DNA of 64,000 nucleotides from Pelagibaculum spongiae (lineage in GTDB: Bacteria > Pseudomonadota > Gammaproteobacteria > Enterobacterales > Pelagibaculaceae). Both the position numbers and the translations under genes were made by a program. Where the stretch lies: the NCBI RefSeq assembly GCF_003097315.1, contig NZ_QDDL01000001.1, positions 1 through 64,000 on the forward strand. Reading direction: 5' to 3'. The notes under the pieces were generated by a model. It was not told where the DNA came from and ran no database searches. It worked only from the letters and a program-made list of their open reading frames with translations. Positions 7,451 through 19,151 of this stretch are shown here, piece by piece (the stretch's first letter is position 1; the number at the start of each line of letters is the position of its first letter).

Positions 7451-8761
7451 TCAGAATACGGTATCTACCGCGATGCTGATCATATTGTCACTTTGATTCT
7501 CTTCTGCGCCTGGCCCAAACAAGCCACGACTATTTTCAGTCGCTTTAATGTGTGCATATTCAAACTTAATTGCATAACCACCATCGGCATCATAACGAAC
7601 ACCAGCAGTTGTTGTGTTTTGTTTAGAATACTCACCAAAAGGAGATCGTGGTGCTGAAGGTGGTGCACCTTTATCATCAGTCTCTGCGTATGTCAGATGC
7701 GGAGTCCATTTCCCAAAACGATAACCAGCAGATACATACCACGCTCTAATATCAGGACTTAATGGCTGACCATTCGCTGCTTTAAGCAAATTCAACTGCA
7801 GTGTTTGTTCTGGAGAAGCTTGACCACTCGCTAATAACAAATCCAGCGAGCCTGCATCAACATCAACCCTGCCATCAAACTCCAGCCAAACATGCTCAGC
7901 ACTCAGCAAAAAGTTTCCCCATTCGCCGCGAAAGCCCAAATTGAAAAATTTGGCAGAATCATCAAACACTACTTCAGGGCCCTTTGCGCCAGCGGCAGCC
8001 GCATCTTGCATTGCTTGATTACCACCGCCATTAGCTACAATAGCTGAGGCAATTGAAGGCGAAATGGATTCCACTGAATAATCTAGGTCGACTTGTCCAA
8101 TAAGACCACGCAACAACCAACCATTACCCTCTAGCGAAAGGGCTGATCCGATAACGTTATTGTAATCAAGCTCACCAAAGCTGACATCTTCCGATGCCTG
8201 ACCGCCAATTAATTGAACACCTAATTCCATACCACCAATTTGCCAACGGCTTAATAAATCAAAACCATTGCTGTTATTAATCAGTGGATGGGTATAGACC
8301 TCTAAAGGCGGGCGAATCCAGTGATACGAATAAGAAACATCTAACGTATCTGAGTACAGAAATAGCGGTAATCGAGTACGCCCTAAACGTAAATCAGTAT
8401 CGGGAGAAAAGCTCCAGGTTAAATAGGCCCATTCTGCAGACAAGTCATAATCGTCTTGACCGCGCGCTAAAACCTGCGCGGTGAATGCGGCTTTTTCGCT
8501 GATGGCAAAATCAAACTGAATACCGACTTTTGAATCGGCTTCGAAAGAAAATTTATCGTCAACAAAACCTTCTTCTTGGCGAATAGCATCAGCGCCGATA
8601 TAACTGGTCTCTGAATCACCGATAACGGCGGCACCGATGGTGCCAAAACCGTTATAGGTTAGCCCATCTAACGCCTGAGCTGAAAAAGGTAAGCTAGCTG
8701 CAATTGCCACTGCTAACAAACTTTTTTGAATGCGTATTTTTTTAATTATTGGTTGTTTCAT
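7451..8761 (-). CDS. outer-membrane porin-like protein, paralog C
   Basis: A 436-residue protein with a signal peptide (AIAASLPFSAQA) and then alternating amphipathic strands ending in Phe (AVDTVF), as expected of an outer-membrane beta-barrel. It shares with its two neighbours a central block: RxRLPLFLYSDTLDVSY, then WIRPP, then a Tyr and a GFDLL-like strand. The substrate is unknown. The start is the ATG at 8761 with GGGG upstream; an in-frame TTG at 8776 is less likely. It lies 11 bases past the stop of the second binding-protein gene and closes the five-gene array. All three paralogs differ widely outside the shared block. Confidence 0.78.
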   Translation of the reverse strand: MKQPIIKKIRIQKSLLAVAIAASLPFSAQALDGLTYNGFGTIGAAVIGDSETSYIGADAIRQEEGFVDDKFSFEADSKVGIQFDFAISEKAAFTAQVLARGQDDYDLSAEWAYLTWSFSPDTDLRLGRTRLPLFLYSDTLDVSYSYHWIRPPLEVYTHPLINNSNGFDLLSRWQIGGMELGVQLIGGQASEDVSFGELDYNNVIGSALSLEGNGWLLRGLIGQVDLDYSVESISPSIASAIVANGGGNQAMQDAAAAGAKGPEVVFDDSAKFFNLGFRGEWGNFLLSAEHVWLEFDGRVDVDAGSLDLLLASGQASPEQTLQLNLLKAANGQPLSPDIRAWYVSAGYRFGKWTPHLTYAETDDKGAPPSAPRSPFGEYSKQNTTTAGVRYDADGGYAIKFEYAHIKATENSRGLFGPGAEENQSDNMISIAVDTVF

Positions 8762-8772
8762 GACATCCCCAA

Positions 8773-9207
8773 TCAATCCAACGTCAGTACTACACGGACT
8801 GATTTATCTACCTTTTCGGAATCGACATAACCAATCATGTTTGGATTGGAGCCTACCAAAAGAACCACATTATCATTGGTTCCAACTGCTCTTGGAGGCG
8901 AACCTTTACCAGTAAAAATTAATCGTGCCCACCAGGACTTCAGCTGGCTGGCATTTTTATTTACCAGTTCCACATAAAACTGATCTCGAATCTCAGAACC
9001 TTCATTTTGGTCAACCGGCACAGCAACTGAACCATCTTTAAAGCTATGCTGTTTGCCTAAAAACAGCCTGGCAACATCGTCTTTATTTAAATAGACCGCG
9101 TTGCCCGGATGCACAATTACTGAAATATCCGCCACCGCTTGAATTGAAAATAATGACAACGCAAGCGCGGCTATTTTCAAAGGTGCGTTTTTTATCTTGT
9201 GCTGCAT
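8773..9207 (-). CDS. one-lobe PstS-like periplasmic protein, copy B
   Basis: A 144-residue exported protein (signal peptide ending IQAVA). After cleavage it reads ISVIVHPGNAVYLNKDDVARLFLGK, then KSWWARLIFTGKGSPPRAV and GYVDSEKV. This matches part of phosphate-binding PstS proteins (PBP-like fold), but the length is under half of PstS, so only one lobe is present. No ABC permease or ATPase is nearby, so transport by the classical Pst route is not implied. It sits 10 bases after porin B and 11 bases before porin C, and is paralogous to 10388-10807. Confidence 0.75.
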   Translation of the reverse strand: MQHKIKNAPLKIAALALSLFSIQAVADISVIVHPGNAVYLNKDDVARLFLGKQHSFKDGSVAVPVDQNEGSEIRDQFYVELVNKNASQLKSWWARLIFTGKGSPPRAVGTNDNVVLLVGSNPNMIGYVDSEKVDKSVRVVLTLD

Positions 9208-9217
9208 AACTTATTTC

Positions 9218-10381
9218 TCAGAAAGTTAAATCCAGGCCAATGCTGTAAATCCAAACATTTACATCACCAGAGTTGGGCAATAGCGTGTCATTATTGCTAT
9301 CGGTAAAAAAGGCACTTTTATTGTTAACTGCTTCGGCATATTCAGCTTCCATTTTTAATGCCACACCATTATCTAGTTCTTGGCGTAACCCAAGGGTTCT
9401 GTTTCGCCCTTCAAAGCCAATCGGAAATTTAATACCACTGGCAGTAGTCCCAGCTACATCATCACTGGAATAAGCTGAATGGGTATAGTGCAGCATGGTG
9501 TTGTTGGTAATTCGATAACCTAACGTGGCATACCAGCCTTCAAAATCTTCATAAAGACTCGATATGTTTTCGTATGTATTGTTTGAAGTATCAAAAATTC
9601 GACCATCACCGGGCTTATGATCGAGCTGGACATATTCGCTCATCCAAAGCCAACTACCGGTATCAATCGACAGTGCAACACCAAAAAAATCCGTTTTTAC
9701 ATCGGCTTCTAGCACAGGTACTTGCCTACCTGCATCATCTTTCAATGGACCTTCTAATCGGCCAACATTGGCTCGCAATTGAAATATATCGCCAGAAAGA
9801 TTAATCGATGAACCATAAAGCTTTTCTGTTTTCAAGCGAATTGGCGTAGTACCTGTGGTTCCGGTGAATTCTTCACTACCGCCAAAAGCCTGTAGTGATA
9901 AATCCATCGAACCGACAGGCATTCGATAGACCAGATCTAAACCATTGAAGTTGGCAAAAGGTACAACAAAAGTGTCATAAATCGAAGATGGCGGACGAAT
10001 CCATGGATAGGCGTAGCCAACATCACGATAATCTGAAATTAAAAAGATCGGTAACTTTAAGCGACCGCCTTTTAAGGTCAGGTTGTCATTGAATCGGTGC
10101 GCTAAAAACGCCCATTCAGTGCGTACATCAAAATTGTCATCACCACGGGCAACTAATTGAATTGTTGCACTGGATTTATTGGTGAGATCAAAACCAAACT
10201 GCAAACCTAAAGCGGTATCTTGATCGGTATTCAGATCATTAGAAATATCGTCAAAGGTATATTTTTGATTATTGGTCTTTGAAGCAACTAACGAAGCAAA
10301 GCCATTCAGCTCGTAAGCTGAAGCAGGCAAAGCGGTTGCCAACAACACTGCTAAAGATAATTTACAAAGTTTCTGTTTCAT
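9218..10381 (-). CDS. outer-membrane porin-like protein, paralog B
   Basis: A 387-residue predicted beta-barrel with a signal peptide (ATALPASA) and a C-terminal Phe (IGLDLTF). It carries the block shared by the trio: GGRLKLPIFLISDYRDVGYAY, WIRPPSSIY and GLDLVY. It is 50-60 residues shorter than its paralogs, mainly in the middle. It follows copy A of the binding protein by 6 bases and precedes copy B by 10, so it is certainly co-transcribed. Its substrate is not known. Confidence 0.78.
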   Translation of the reverse strand: MKQKLCKLSLAVLLATALPASAYELNGFASLVASKTNNQKYTFDDISNDLNTDQDTALGLQFGFDLTNKSSATIQLVARGDDNFDVRTEWAFLAHRFNDNLTLKGGRLKLPIFLISDYRDVGYAYPWIRPPSSIYDTFVVPFANFNGLDLVYRMPVGSMDLSLQAFGGSEEFTGTTGTTPIRLKTEKLYGSSINLSGDIFQLRANVGRLEGPLKDDAGRQVPVLEADVKTDFFGVALSIDTGSWLWMSEYVQLDHKPGDGRIFDTSNNTYENISSLYEDFEGWYATLGYRITNNTMLHYTHSAYSSDDVAGTTASGIKFPIGFEGRNRTLGLRQELDNGVALKMEAEYAEAVNNKSAFFTDSNNDTLLPNSGDVNVWIYSIGLDLTF

Positions 10382-10387
10382 TTAGGA

Positions 10388-10807
10388 CTACTCCACCTTC
10401 AACAGAACCTTAACCCGGGAATCAACCATACTGGCATCAACATAACCAATATATCCTGGGTATTCGGCAACCTGGTCCACCACCGATTTGGCATTCACCA
10501 TTTCTTTCGGAGCTCTGGCCTTGCCAGTAAAAATTAACCGTGACCAAGCTGACTTAGCCTGACTTGGGGTAACGCCAACCACCTTGGAATAAAATTCTTT
10601 ATAAGTTGGGTTTTCTGCCGGTAAATTAATCAGCTTTAAACGCCCAGAACCAGGCAAAGTGCGTAACTTCCCCATGTACAGACGTGCAACTTCTTGTTGC
10701 GTGACATAGGAAGTTGCCATACCTGGATGAGCAATCAAAGCTACTTCAGCCATAGCACTAGTGGTAGCTGCGCCCAACAGCGCCAATGCGAGAATCCTCT
10801 TGTACAT
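10388..10807 (-). CDS. one-lobe PstS-like periplasmic protein, copy A
   Basis: A 139-residue exported protein: signal peptide to about residue 20 (TTSAMA), then EVALIAHPGMA, QQEVARLYMGK, KSAWSRLIFTGKARAPKE and GYIGYVDASMV. These are the same landmarks as copy B (8773-9207) and match one lobe of PstS-type phosphate-binding proteins. Small stand-alone versions beside an outer-membrane porin are known in vibrios and shewanellas, usually annotated as phosphate-binding-like. The role, perhaps periplasmic ligand capture for the partner porin, is inference. Confidence 0.75.
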   Translation of the reverse strand: MYKRILALALLGAATTSAMAEVALIAHPGMATSYVTQQEVARLYMGKLRTLPGSGRLKLINLPAENPTYKEFYSKVVGVTPSQAKSAWSRLIFTGKARAPKEMVNAKSVVDQVAEYPGYIGYVDASMVDSRVKVLLKVE

Positions 10808-10839
10808 CTTTTTATCCTTCTCTCAGGTCTTTGCCCGGT

Positions 10840-12171
10840 TTAGAAAACTACATCCAGTGCAATACTGATTAGGTCTGCTTTGGCATTTACTGCACGATTA
10901 TCGGTATCCGCTGGATTGTTACCCGATTGGACATCGGTCACAACTTGATAGGAATATCCTGAATCGTAGAAGCGACCGATTGAATCATTACTGGCCTCAG
11001 TTCTTTGCCATTCAAACTTGAGCGATACCGCGTCATCTAGTTCATAGCGGATGCCGGCTGTAATGGATTTCTGATCATTAGCTATCAGTGTTGGCGCATC
11101 TTTTTCATCGGTTGTTAACTTGGCATAAGTAATATGCGGCATTAAATTACCGAAGCGATAACCCAAAGTGGTATACCAGCCAGTGGTATCGGCAATTTGC
11201 GGTGAATTCGATACTTTACGCTGCGTCCATTCGCCTAGAACCAACCAATGACCATCATCATACTGCGCACCCAAACCAAGGAATTTACCAGTGCCTTCTA
11301 TTGAGGCTTGGTATGGGAGTGCGGCTTTTAATAAAGCTGAAGGTCTAGGTGTAGTTCCAGAACTATCAACCAAGTCGCTAGGAGTAGCACCATTCGCAAG
11401 CAAACCTAAAGCAATTCTATTTTCACTATTCTGAGGAGTGCCTTCACCAAGCCAGTAAAGCTCTTCATAACCAATCACTGTATTTAGCGCGCCAAACGCA
11501 CGGGCTTCTAGAGTGATATCACCTTGTACATAACCGGCACGCAGCGTTAAGTGTTCACTGGCAATACTGAAGTTCATGCCGTAAGCGTCATCAACCCGAA
11601 ATTTAGCTGGTAAACCTGCAATTGGAATGTCTTGTTTAACCGTTCCAACCAATGGCTGGAATAAAATATCCAGATTACCCAATTGGCTAAACCATAAAAG
11701 GTCAACACCTTCATAGGCTTCCCAAGGGATCTGGCTATAAACTTCGGCGGGGGGGCGTATCCAAGGTAGGCCGTAACCTACTTCCAGATAATCAGACATT
11801 AAGAAAATTGGCATCCGCAAGCGGCCGCCACGAACAAGCACATCATCGGTTAATTGAAATTGACCATAAACCCAATCGGCGCGGTTATCCCAGCTTTCTT
11901 CCCCTCCCAGGGATTCTGCCTCGGCAATAAACTGCGCTACAAAAGATAAATCATTGCTGGCATCAAAGGTTATTTGAAAACCGGCACGGGTATCATTTTC
12001 AAAACTAACTTTATCGTTAATAGATGTGGAATAGCTGACTGCATCGTTGTCACTTTTTGCCGCGCCGACAGTTAAAAAACCATTTAACTGCAATGGCAGT
12101 TCCGTGGCGAAAACCGGAGAAGCAATAAGAGAAGCGATCAGTGCAGGAAGAACCTTCTTTTTCATCTGCAC
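10840..12171 (-). CDS. outer-membrane porin-like protein, paralog A (first gene of array)
   Basis: A 443-residue predicted beta-barrel with a signal peptide (ASLIASPVFA) and a C-terminal Phe (SIALDVVF). Shared block: GGRLRMPIFLMSDYLEVGY, WIRPPAEVY and GVDLLW. It heads a five-gene minus-strand array (porin A, binding protein A, porin B, binding protein B, porin C) with gaps of 6-32 bases. The 183 bases upstream contain the promoter and a cluster of three TGTCA repeats. The protein's ligand is unknown. Confidence 0.8.
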   Translation of the reverse strand: MQMKKKVLPALIASLIASPVFATELPLQLNGFLTVGAAKSDNDAVSYSTSINDKVSFENDTRAGFQITFDASNDLSFVAQFIAEAESLGGEESWDNRADWVYGQFQLTDDVLVRGGRLRMPIFLMSDYLEVGYGLPWIRPPAEVYSQIPWEAYEGVDLLWFSQLGNLDILFQPLVGTVKQDIPIAGLPAKFRVDDAYGMNFSIASEHLTLRAGYVQGDITLEARAFGALNTVIGYEELYWLGEGTPQNSENRIALGLLANGATPSDLVDSSGTTPRPSALLKAALPYQASIEGTGKFLGLGAQYDDGHWLVLGEWTQRKVSNSPQIADTTGWYTTLGYRFGNLMPHITYAKLTTDEKDAPTLIANDQKSITAGIRYELDDAVSLKFEWQRTEASNDSIGRFYDSGYSYQVVTDVQSGNNPADTDNRAVNAKADLISIALDVVF

Positions 12172-12299
12172 AGCTCCAAGGGAACATCATTCTTTTTATT
12201 AGCGGGGTACTGCACCCTACACGTCAGGGAATAAGACATGAGTACTGCAATTCTTTTTGTAATTATTTTCAGTAGCTACTTTATTTTGTTACACGACCG

Positions 12300-12327
12300 T
12301 GTCAATCAAAAACACTGTCACTTGTCA
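12300..12327 (-). promoter_or_regulatory. cluster of TGTCA repeats upstream of the porin array
   Basis: TGTCA occurs at 12300-12304, 12316-12320 and 12323-12327 (plus strand). PHO boxes contain CTGTCAT repeats 11 bases apart. Here the spacings are 16 and 7, so this is not a canonical PHO box, although the neighbouring PstS-like genes make phosphate control worth testing. Confidence 0.25.
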
Positions 12328-12354
12328 CTTTTCTGGGCGTTACATCACACATTT

Positions 12355-13326
12355 CTAATTGACAGTTGTTTCCGTACTGCCATTGATTAATGAAAAATCA
12401 ATCGGTCTTTTCTCTGTTTCTAGCGCGATTTCTCCAGCAACTTGTGAATAGCCATCTATTAAGCAAACCACTCGTTCGTTTGAATCAACTCTTTGAAAAA
12501 CATTCGCTAAGCTATCGTCAGACCATGCTTCGCGACCAGCATCTCTGCGTACTAGATCAAGCAATTCAGGGGGGAAGTTTTCACTGTAGAAAACATGGTC
12601 GGCTTGCTGCATTAAACGCAGCGCTCGAAAACAAAAAAGATCGGCCTGTTGACCAAATACTTTGACTAAAACCAAATTACCTTGCTGCGAAATCGGCATA
12701 CCGATCTGATCGACCAATAACTCTTCCGCATCTTTTACAAGGTTTTTCTCATTTAATTCGGCGAATTTTCCTTCAAAAGCATTTTCCCAAAACCGCCTTC
12801 TCAGGGCCAATGACTTGTATGCCAATTTAACCCGTGAGCGGTATTTGTCTGCTAGGCTGGCCATTGCACCCGTTGAGGAAGGTAATAAAGCTTCGATGCG
12901 AGAGCGGATTAACCTTGCCAACACCGGCGCACTACCGCCACTGGCAACCGCCACCAAAATAGGCGATCGATCGACAATAGCTGGCATAATAAAACTACAT
13001 AGCTTTGGTGCATCAACCACATTAACCGGAATATTATTTTGCTGGCATAGCTTGGAAATTTCTTGGTTAACAGCCGAATCACTGGTTGCAGCAACCACCA
13101 ATGTTTTGGCTGTAATGTCGCCAGCAGCAAATTTCTTCTTGTGCCAGTAAAGTTTTTCACCCGAATCAATAAATTGTTGTATCTCCGAATTAATATCTGG
13201 AGACACCACAATTACTTTTGCACCTGCCCTTAAAAGAAGGGCCAGCTTTCTGCTGGCCACCTCTCCACCACCTGCCACTAGGCAGGTGCGGGTTTTCAAA
13301 TCCAGGAATGCTGGAAGGAAATCCAT
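12355..13326 (-). CDS. cysG: siroheme synthase, dehydrogenase/ferrochelatase half, with decayed methyltransferase half
   Basis: Cytoplasmic NAD-dependent precorrin-2 dehydrogenase and sirohydrochlorin ferrochelatase, for siroheme of sulfite/nitrite reductases. Residues 1-210 match the CysG N-terminal module: VAGGGEVASRK, NVVDAP with catalytic Asp105, SFIMPAIVDRSP and ASGGSAPVLAR. Full CysG has about 457 residues, the second half being uroporphyrinogen methyltransferase. Here residues 216-300 still align (LMQQADHVFYSE, LLDLVRRDAGR, RVVCLIDG) but the GxGPGD loop is replaced by VKVFGQQADL, and the rest is missing. Methyltransferase activity is very unlikely, so a separate SUMT must exist elsewhere. 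It lies 5 bases downstream of serS and is co-transcribed with it. Confidence 0.85.
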   Translation of the reverse strand: MDFLPAFLDLKTRTCLVAGGGEVASRKLALLLRAGAKVIVVSPDINSEIQQFIDSGEKLYWHKKKFAAGDITAKTLVVAATSDSAVNQEISKLCQQNNIPVNVVDAPKLCSFIMPAIVDRSPILVAVASGGSAPVLARLIRSRIEALLPSSTGAMASLADKYRSRVKLAYKSLALRRRFWENAFEGKFAELNEKNLVKDAEELLVDQIGMPISQQGNLVLVKVFGQQADLFCFRALRLMQQADHVFYSENFPPELLDLVRRDAGREAWSDDSLANVFQRVDSNERVVCLIDGYSQVAGEIALETEKRPIDFSLINGSTETTVN

Positions 13327-13331
13327 TTAGA

Positions 13332-14624
<1,293 letters not shown>

Positions 14625-14814
14625 TTAAAATCAATTTCTGGTTCTGGCTCGATACGCTTGGCGCATCCAGCAAACAGACCGGTTATCGTAATTGGGCTCT
14701 TTACTGCCTGCTATTTCAATTTATCCAGCAGGCAATGGCCTAAAACAAATTGAACCCAGATTAGCACGGCCAAAGGACAGATCGAGCTGTCTTATAGCAA
14801 AGAGCACAAGGTTA

Positions 14815-16131
14815 TTAGTATTGATCCTTGCCTGCAGCAGCATCTTGCGCTTGCAACCAGGATATTTTCTCAGCAATTTTTACTTCCAGCCCTCTCGGTT
14901 CTGGATAGTAATAACGTTGTTCGCCCAATTGCTCAGGGAAGTAACGTTGCCCAGCAGCATAAGCGTTTGGCTCATCATGGGCATAGCGATATTCGGCACC
15001 AAAGCCCATTTCCTGCATCATTTTGGTTGGCGCATTGCGCAAATGAACCGGTACATCTAGCGAGCCATTTTCTCGAGCATCGACTCTAGCCGCTTTAAAT
15101 GCGGTATACACCGCATTACTTTTCGGTGCGCACGCCAGATAAATGACCGCTTGGGCAATCGCCCGTTCACCTTCGGCTGTACCGACTCTCAAAAAAGCAT
15201 CCCAAGCATTGAGCGCTACGCTCATTGCTCGTGGGTCTGCATTTCCAATATCTTCCGAGGCAATTGCAACCAGACGACGGGCAATATACAGCGGGTCGCA
15301 GCCAGCTTCCAGCATTCTACTAAACCAATATAAAGCGCCATCGGGAGATGAGCCTCGAACTGATTTGTGCAGCGCAGAAATTTGATCGTACCAACCATCA
15401 CCTTTACGATCGAATCTCAAAGCGTGCTCACCGAGCACTTCAGCTAATTCAACTTCACTGATTGACTGGCCGTCATCCACCAGATCAAAAATAATTTCTA
15501 GCAAATTTAAACAGCGGCGACCATCACCATCCGCCGCATTGGCCAACAATTGGCGCATCGGCAGTGGAAACTCAACTTGGCGCTCAACCAAACCTTGTTC
15601 AGTGGTCATGCATCGATCAATTAATTCCAGCAATTCATCTGGCGCAAGCTGTTTTAGCAAATGCACTCGGGCGCGAGATAACAGCGCGTTATTGACTTCA
15701 AACGATGGATTTTCAGTGGTCGCGCCAATAAACAGCAAAGTGCCGTCTTCAACATGCGGTAAAAAAGCATCTTGCTGGGCTTTATTAAAGCGATGCACTT
15801 CATCAACAAACAAAACCGTAGTTCGGCCAGCCGCTTGCTGCATTTTTGCTTCTTCAATGGCGATACGAATTTCTTTCACGCCGGATAAAACCGCCGATAA
15901 AGTAATCCAGTGACAACCTGCAGCTTCTGCCAACATCCTCGCCAAGGTAGTTTTACCAGTGCCTGGTGGCCCCCATAGCAACATTGAATAAAGCCGGCCG
16001 CTATCTAACGCTCGGCGCAATGGCTTGCCCTCAGCCAGCAAATGTTGCTGGCCGAAATAATCATTTAAAGATTTGGGGCGCATTCTCGCCGCGAGCGGCT
16101 GATAGACAGGTTGCGAATGAAACAGGCTCAT
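14815..16131 (-). CDS. rarA: replication-associated recombination AAA+ ATPase RarA
   Basis: Clamp-loader-like AAA+ ATPase acting at stalled replication forks. The 438-residue protein has Walker [13 protein letters not shown] (around residue 54), Walker [12 protein letters not shown], sensor 1 GATTENPSF and the C-terminal oligomerisation region with [16 protein letters not shown] and [10 protein letters not shown]. Its ATG overlaps the lolA stop by four bases (ATGA), so lolA and rarA are translationally coupled. Confidence 0.96.
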   Translation of the reverse strand: MSLFHSQPVYQPLAARMRPKSLNDYFGQQHLLAEGKPLRRALDSGRLYSMLLWGPPGTGKTTLARMLAEAAGCHWITLSAVLSGVKEIRIAIEEAKMQQAAGRTTVLFVDEVHRFNKAQQDAFLPHVEDGTLLFIGATTENPSFEVNNALLSRARVHLLKQLAPDELLELIDRCMTTEQGLVERQVEFPLPMRQLLANAADGDGRRCLNLLEIIFDLVDDGQSISEVELAEVLGEHALRFDRKGDGWYDQISALHKSVRGSSPDGALYWFSRMLEAGCDPLYIARRLVAIASEDIGNADPRAMSVALNAWDAFLRVGTAEGERAIAQAVIYLACAPKSNAVYTAFKAARVDARENGSLDVPVHLRNAPTKMMQEMGFGAEYRYAHDEPNAYAAGQRYFPEQLGEQRYYYPEPRGLEVKIAEKISWLQAQDAAAGKDQY

Positions 16132-16736
16132 TGTTCGATTAAATCCACACCTTCTGGTGCAGTAAAGCGGAATTTTGCTGGGTCAATCGATGGGTTGATT
16201 TCCAGATCAACAAAACGAATACGGGTTTCGCTACCGAGTTGATCAAACAACACCATGTCGGTTAAACCTTTTTTACTATCCAGCCGTAAACGGATAATTT
16301 CAAAAGGACTATTTTCTTTTAGCGGGGTTAACTTAAGCCAATCATCTGCTTCAGCTTCTACCTTGAAATGCTGCTCTAACTGAGTACCCCGATTAGATAA
16401 AATCATTGCTGGCGTTTGACTTAATACCGCAAATTGATCTTGAACGATTACTTGTTCTAGCAGCGGATCGTAATTCCATAATTTACGGCCATCAGCAATA
16501 ATCACTTGCTCGTCAGGTACGTCTACTTGCCAACGGAATTTAGATGGCTGACGCAACCAGAAACGGCCTTGCTGACTACCAGCTAACTGGCCATTTTCTA
16601 ATCGTGTTTGCTGATCAAAACTAGCTTGCAACTGGTCGACTTTAGCCAACCATGCTTTCAGTTGATCGGCATCACCCGCAAAGGCTGTTACCGGCAACCA
16701 AAACGCCAGCAGACAGATCCATAACTTACTTCTCAT
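16128..16736 (-). CDS. lolA: outer-membrane lipoprotein carrier LolA
   Basis: Periplasmic chaperone that carries lipoproteins from the LolCDE complex to LolB. The 202-residue product has a signal peptide ([12 protein letters not shown], cut near residue 20), QASFDQQTR, the strand [14 protein letters not shown] and [15 protein letters not shown], as in LolA. It lies 3 bases after ftsK and overlaps rarA, forming ftsK-lolA-rarA. Confidence 0.95.
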   Translation of the reverse strand: MRSKLWICLLAFWLPVTAFAGDADQLKAWLAKVDQLQASFDQQTRLENGQLAGSQQGRFWLRQPSKFRWQVDVPDEQVIIADGRKLWNYDPLLEQVIVQDQFAVLSQTPAMILSNRGTQLEQHFKVEAEADDWLKLTPLKENSPFEIIRLRLDSKKGLTDMVLFDQLGSETRIRFVDLEINPSIDPAKFRFTAPEGVDLIEQ

Positions 16737-16739
16737 TAA

Positions 16740-19151
16740 CTACTCCTTACGGGATGGAACCAACACTTCTCGCTGGCCATTCGTTTGCATTTGCGAGACC
16801 AGACCCGCAGCTTCCATATCTTCAATTAATCGTGCCGCCCGGTTATAGCCAATTTTCAATCTGCGTTGAACGCTGGAAATTGAAGCCCGACGGCTATCAA
16901 GTACAATTTGCACTGCTTCATCATACAGTGGATCCATTTCCCCACCTGATTCACTTGATTGCTCACCTGGTAGGAATACCGCATTAGACGCTGATTCGTC
17001 GAGAATGTCCTCAAGGTAATCAGGTTCTCCACGAGATTTCCAATCTTGAACCACTTTGTGCACTTCATCATCAGCAACAAACGCACCATGCACTCGCAGG
17101 GTGTGACTGGTTCCTGGTGGCAAGTACAACATATCGCCCATACCTAACAGTTGCTCTGCACCTTGCTGATCAAGAATGGTTCGAGAATCAATTCTCGACG
17201 ACACCTGAAAAGCCATTCGAGTTGGCACATTGGCTTTAATCAAACCAGTAATCACATCCACCGACGGCCTTTGAGTTGCCAAGATTAAATGAATACCGGC
17301 AGCACGGGCTTTTTGGGCAATGCGAGCAATTAATTCTTCAACTTTTTTACCGACAATCATCATCATATCGGCAAACTCATCGACCACCACCACAATATAC
17401 GGCAACGCCTCTAACTCAGGCGCACTGTCACCACCTTGCTCCGGGTTCCATAGTGGATCAAACAATGGCTGACCAGCTTCTTGCGCATCGGTAACTTTAC
17501 GATTAAAACCATTAATATTTCGAACACCCAGTGTGGCCATTAATTTATAACGGCGCTCCATTTCACCGACACACCATCGCAAGGCACTGGCTGCTTCTTT
17601 CATATCGGTCACTACTGGGCAAAGTAAGTGTGGGATGCCGTCATAAACGGCTAATTCGAGCATTTTAGGGTCAATCATTATTAGGCGAACTTCATCTGGC
17701 CCGGCTTTATAAAGCAAGCTCAGCAACATGGCATTCAGACCGACCGACTTACCGGAACCGGTAGTTCCAGCTACTAACAAATGAGGCATTTTTGCCAAAT
17801 CAACCACGATCGATTCACCAGAAATATCTTTACCTAAGCCCATAGAAAGCGGTGAACTGGCTTTTTCAAATACATCAGATGACAGGATTTCTGATAGACG
17901 AACAATTTCGCGCTGTTCGTTTGGAATTTCCAAACCTACATATGGTTTGCCCGGAATCACTTCGACAATTCGCACACTGGTTACAGATAGTGAACGCGCC
18001 AAGTCTTTAGACAAATTAGAAACCTTACTAACTTTGATCCCCGGCGCTAGCTCCATTTCAAAACGGGTAATCACCGGGCCTGGGTGAACTTCAATGACCC
18101 GTGCTTCAATGTTGAATTCTAACAGCTTGCACTCCACCAGCCGCGACATGGCATCCAATGCTTCAGGAGCAATCTGTTTGCGATCGGTCGTTCCAGCGAT
18201 GTCTAACAAAGATAGCGGCGGAAGTGGATTGCCAGACTGATCTTCTGGGAACAAATCTTTCTGCTGCTCCTTGATGGCTCTTTTACTTTTCTCAACTGGT
18301 TTTGCAGGCGGAATGATTTCTGGGGAAGCAGTTTCTAGCGGTACATCTCCTGACGGCTGACGGGGAAACATTTCTTTTCGCTTTTGCCGCAGCGACTGCT
18401 TTTCTACCAACGGATTATTTACCCGCAACGGATCGCTGATAATTTTGCCGATACTAAGATCTTCTGCTTGTAACTTTTCCGCTTCAGTTTTTTCCAACTG
18501 CAGCTTTTCAGTACGATCACGCTGAAACTGTTTTAGCTTTTCTAGCAACTCAATCGCTTTACTGCCCAAATTATCGACAAAGCCCAACCAAGAAAACCCG
18601 GTTAAAAGCGTCACGCCTGTCAATAACACCGCCCACAATAAAATTGATGCGCCAGCCAAATTTAGACTATCCATCAACCAATGAGTTGAACCAGTACCCA
18701 ACACGCCGCCTGGGCCATTTGGCAGCCATGACAGCATATTTTGGAAATAGATAAACTCGATTGCCGGTGCCGTGAGTAATACCAAGCAAGCGCCAGCTAA
18801 ACGAATCGACAATAAAAAATAATCGTCCTCTGACAAACTTTGTAACTTATGCCGGCCTAATTTCCAGGCCAACAAGGCAACCGCTAATGGCAAACCATAG
18901 GCGCAAAAACCAAACAGGAAGAATGCTAAGTCTGCAAACCAAGCGCCGCTAGATCCGGCCCAGTTTGTTATTTGAGCATTAAAGCCAGTATGAGACCATC
19001 CGGGGTCTTGGGATGAATAGCTGATCAATGCTAGGAAAAGAAAGCACCCCAAAGCCAACAGGAGAATGACCAAAGCTTCAGTCAATCGCATTGCTGCTGA
19101 TGGTGGGCTATTTGCTGTTTTCACAGTAGGTGTTGTGGTTTTACCAAACAA
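16740..19151 (-). CDS. ftsK: DNA translocase FtsK
   Basis: Septal DNA pump that clears chromosome dimers and activates XerCD at dif. The 803-residue protein has four or five N-terminal membrane segments (about 26-190), a short charged linker (200-310, compared with several hundred residues in E. coli), the alpha/beta motor with Walker A GTTGSGKS at 462-469 and Walker [13 protein letters not shown]. The C-terminal gamma winged helix ([22 protein letters not shown]) reads KOPS. Upstream 19152-19404 is the divergent promoter region with aat. Confidence 0.97.
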   Translation of the reverse strand: MFGKTTTPTVKTANSPPSAAMRLTEALVILLLALGCFLFLALISYSSQDPGWSHTGFNAQITNWAGSSGAWFADLAFFLFGFCAYGLPLAVALLAWKLGRHKLQSLSEDDYFLLSIRLAGACLVLLTAPAIEFIYFQNMLSWLPNGPGGVLGTGSTHWLMDSLNLAGASILLWAVLLTGVTLLTGFSWLGFVDNLGSKAIELLEKLKQFQRDRTEKLQLEKTEAEKLQAEDLSIGKIISDPLRVNNPLVEKQSLRQKRKEMFPRQPSGDVPLETASPEIIPPAKPVEKSKRAIKEQQKDLFPEDQSGNPLPPLSLLDIAGTTDRKQIAPEALDAMSRLVECKLLEFNIEARVIEVHPGPVITRFEMELAPGIKVSKVSNLSKDLARSLSVTSVRIVEVIPGKPYVGLEIPNEQREIVRLSEILSSDVFEKASSPLSMGLGKDISGESIVVDLAKMPHLLVAGTTGSGKSVGLNAMLLSLLYKAGPDEVRLIMIDPKMLELAVYDGIPHLLCPVVTDMKEAASALRWCVGEMERRYKLMATLGVRNINGFNRKVTDAQEAGQPLFDPLWNPEQGGDSAPELEALPYIVVVVDEFADMMMIVGKKVEELIARIAQKARAAGIHLILATQRPSVDVITGLIKANVPTRMAFQVSSRIDSRTILDQQGAEQLLGMGDMLYLPPGTSHTLRVHGAFVADDEVHKVVQDWKSRGEPDYLEDILDESASNAVFLPGEQSSESGGEMDPLYDEAVQIVLDSRRASISSVQRRLKIGYNRAARLIEDMEAAGLVSQMQTNGQREVLVPSRKE

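Noticed and set aside
14703-14736. TGCCTGCT...AGCAGGCA hairpin between serS and rarA
   Set aside because: Long loop and no T tract, so not a terminator; no other role evident.
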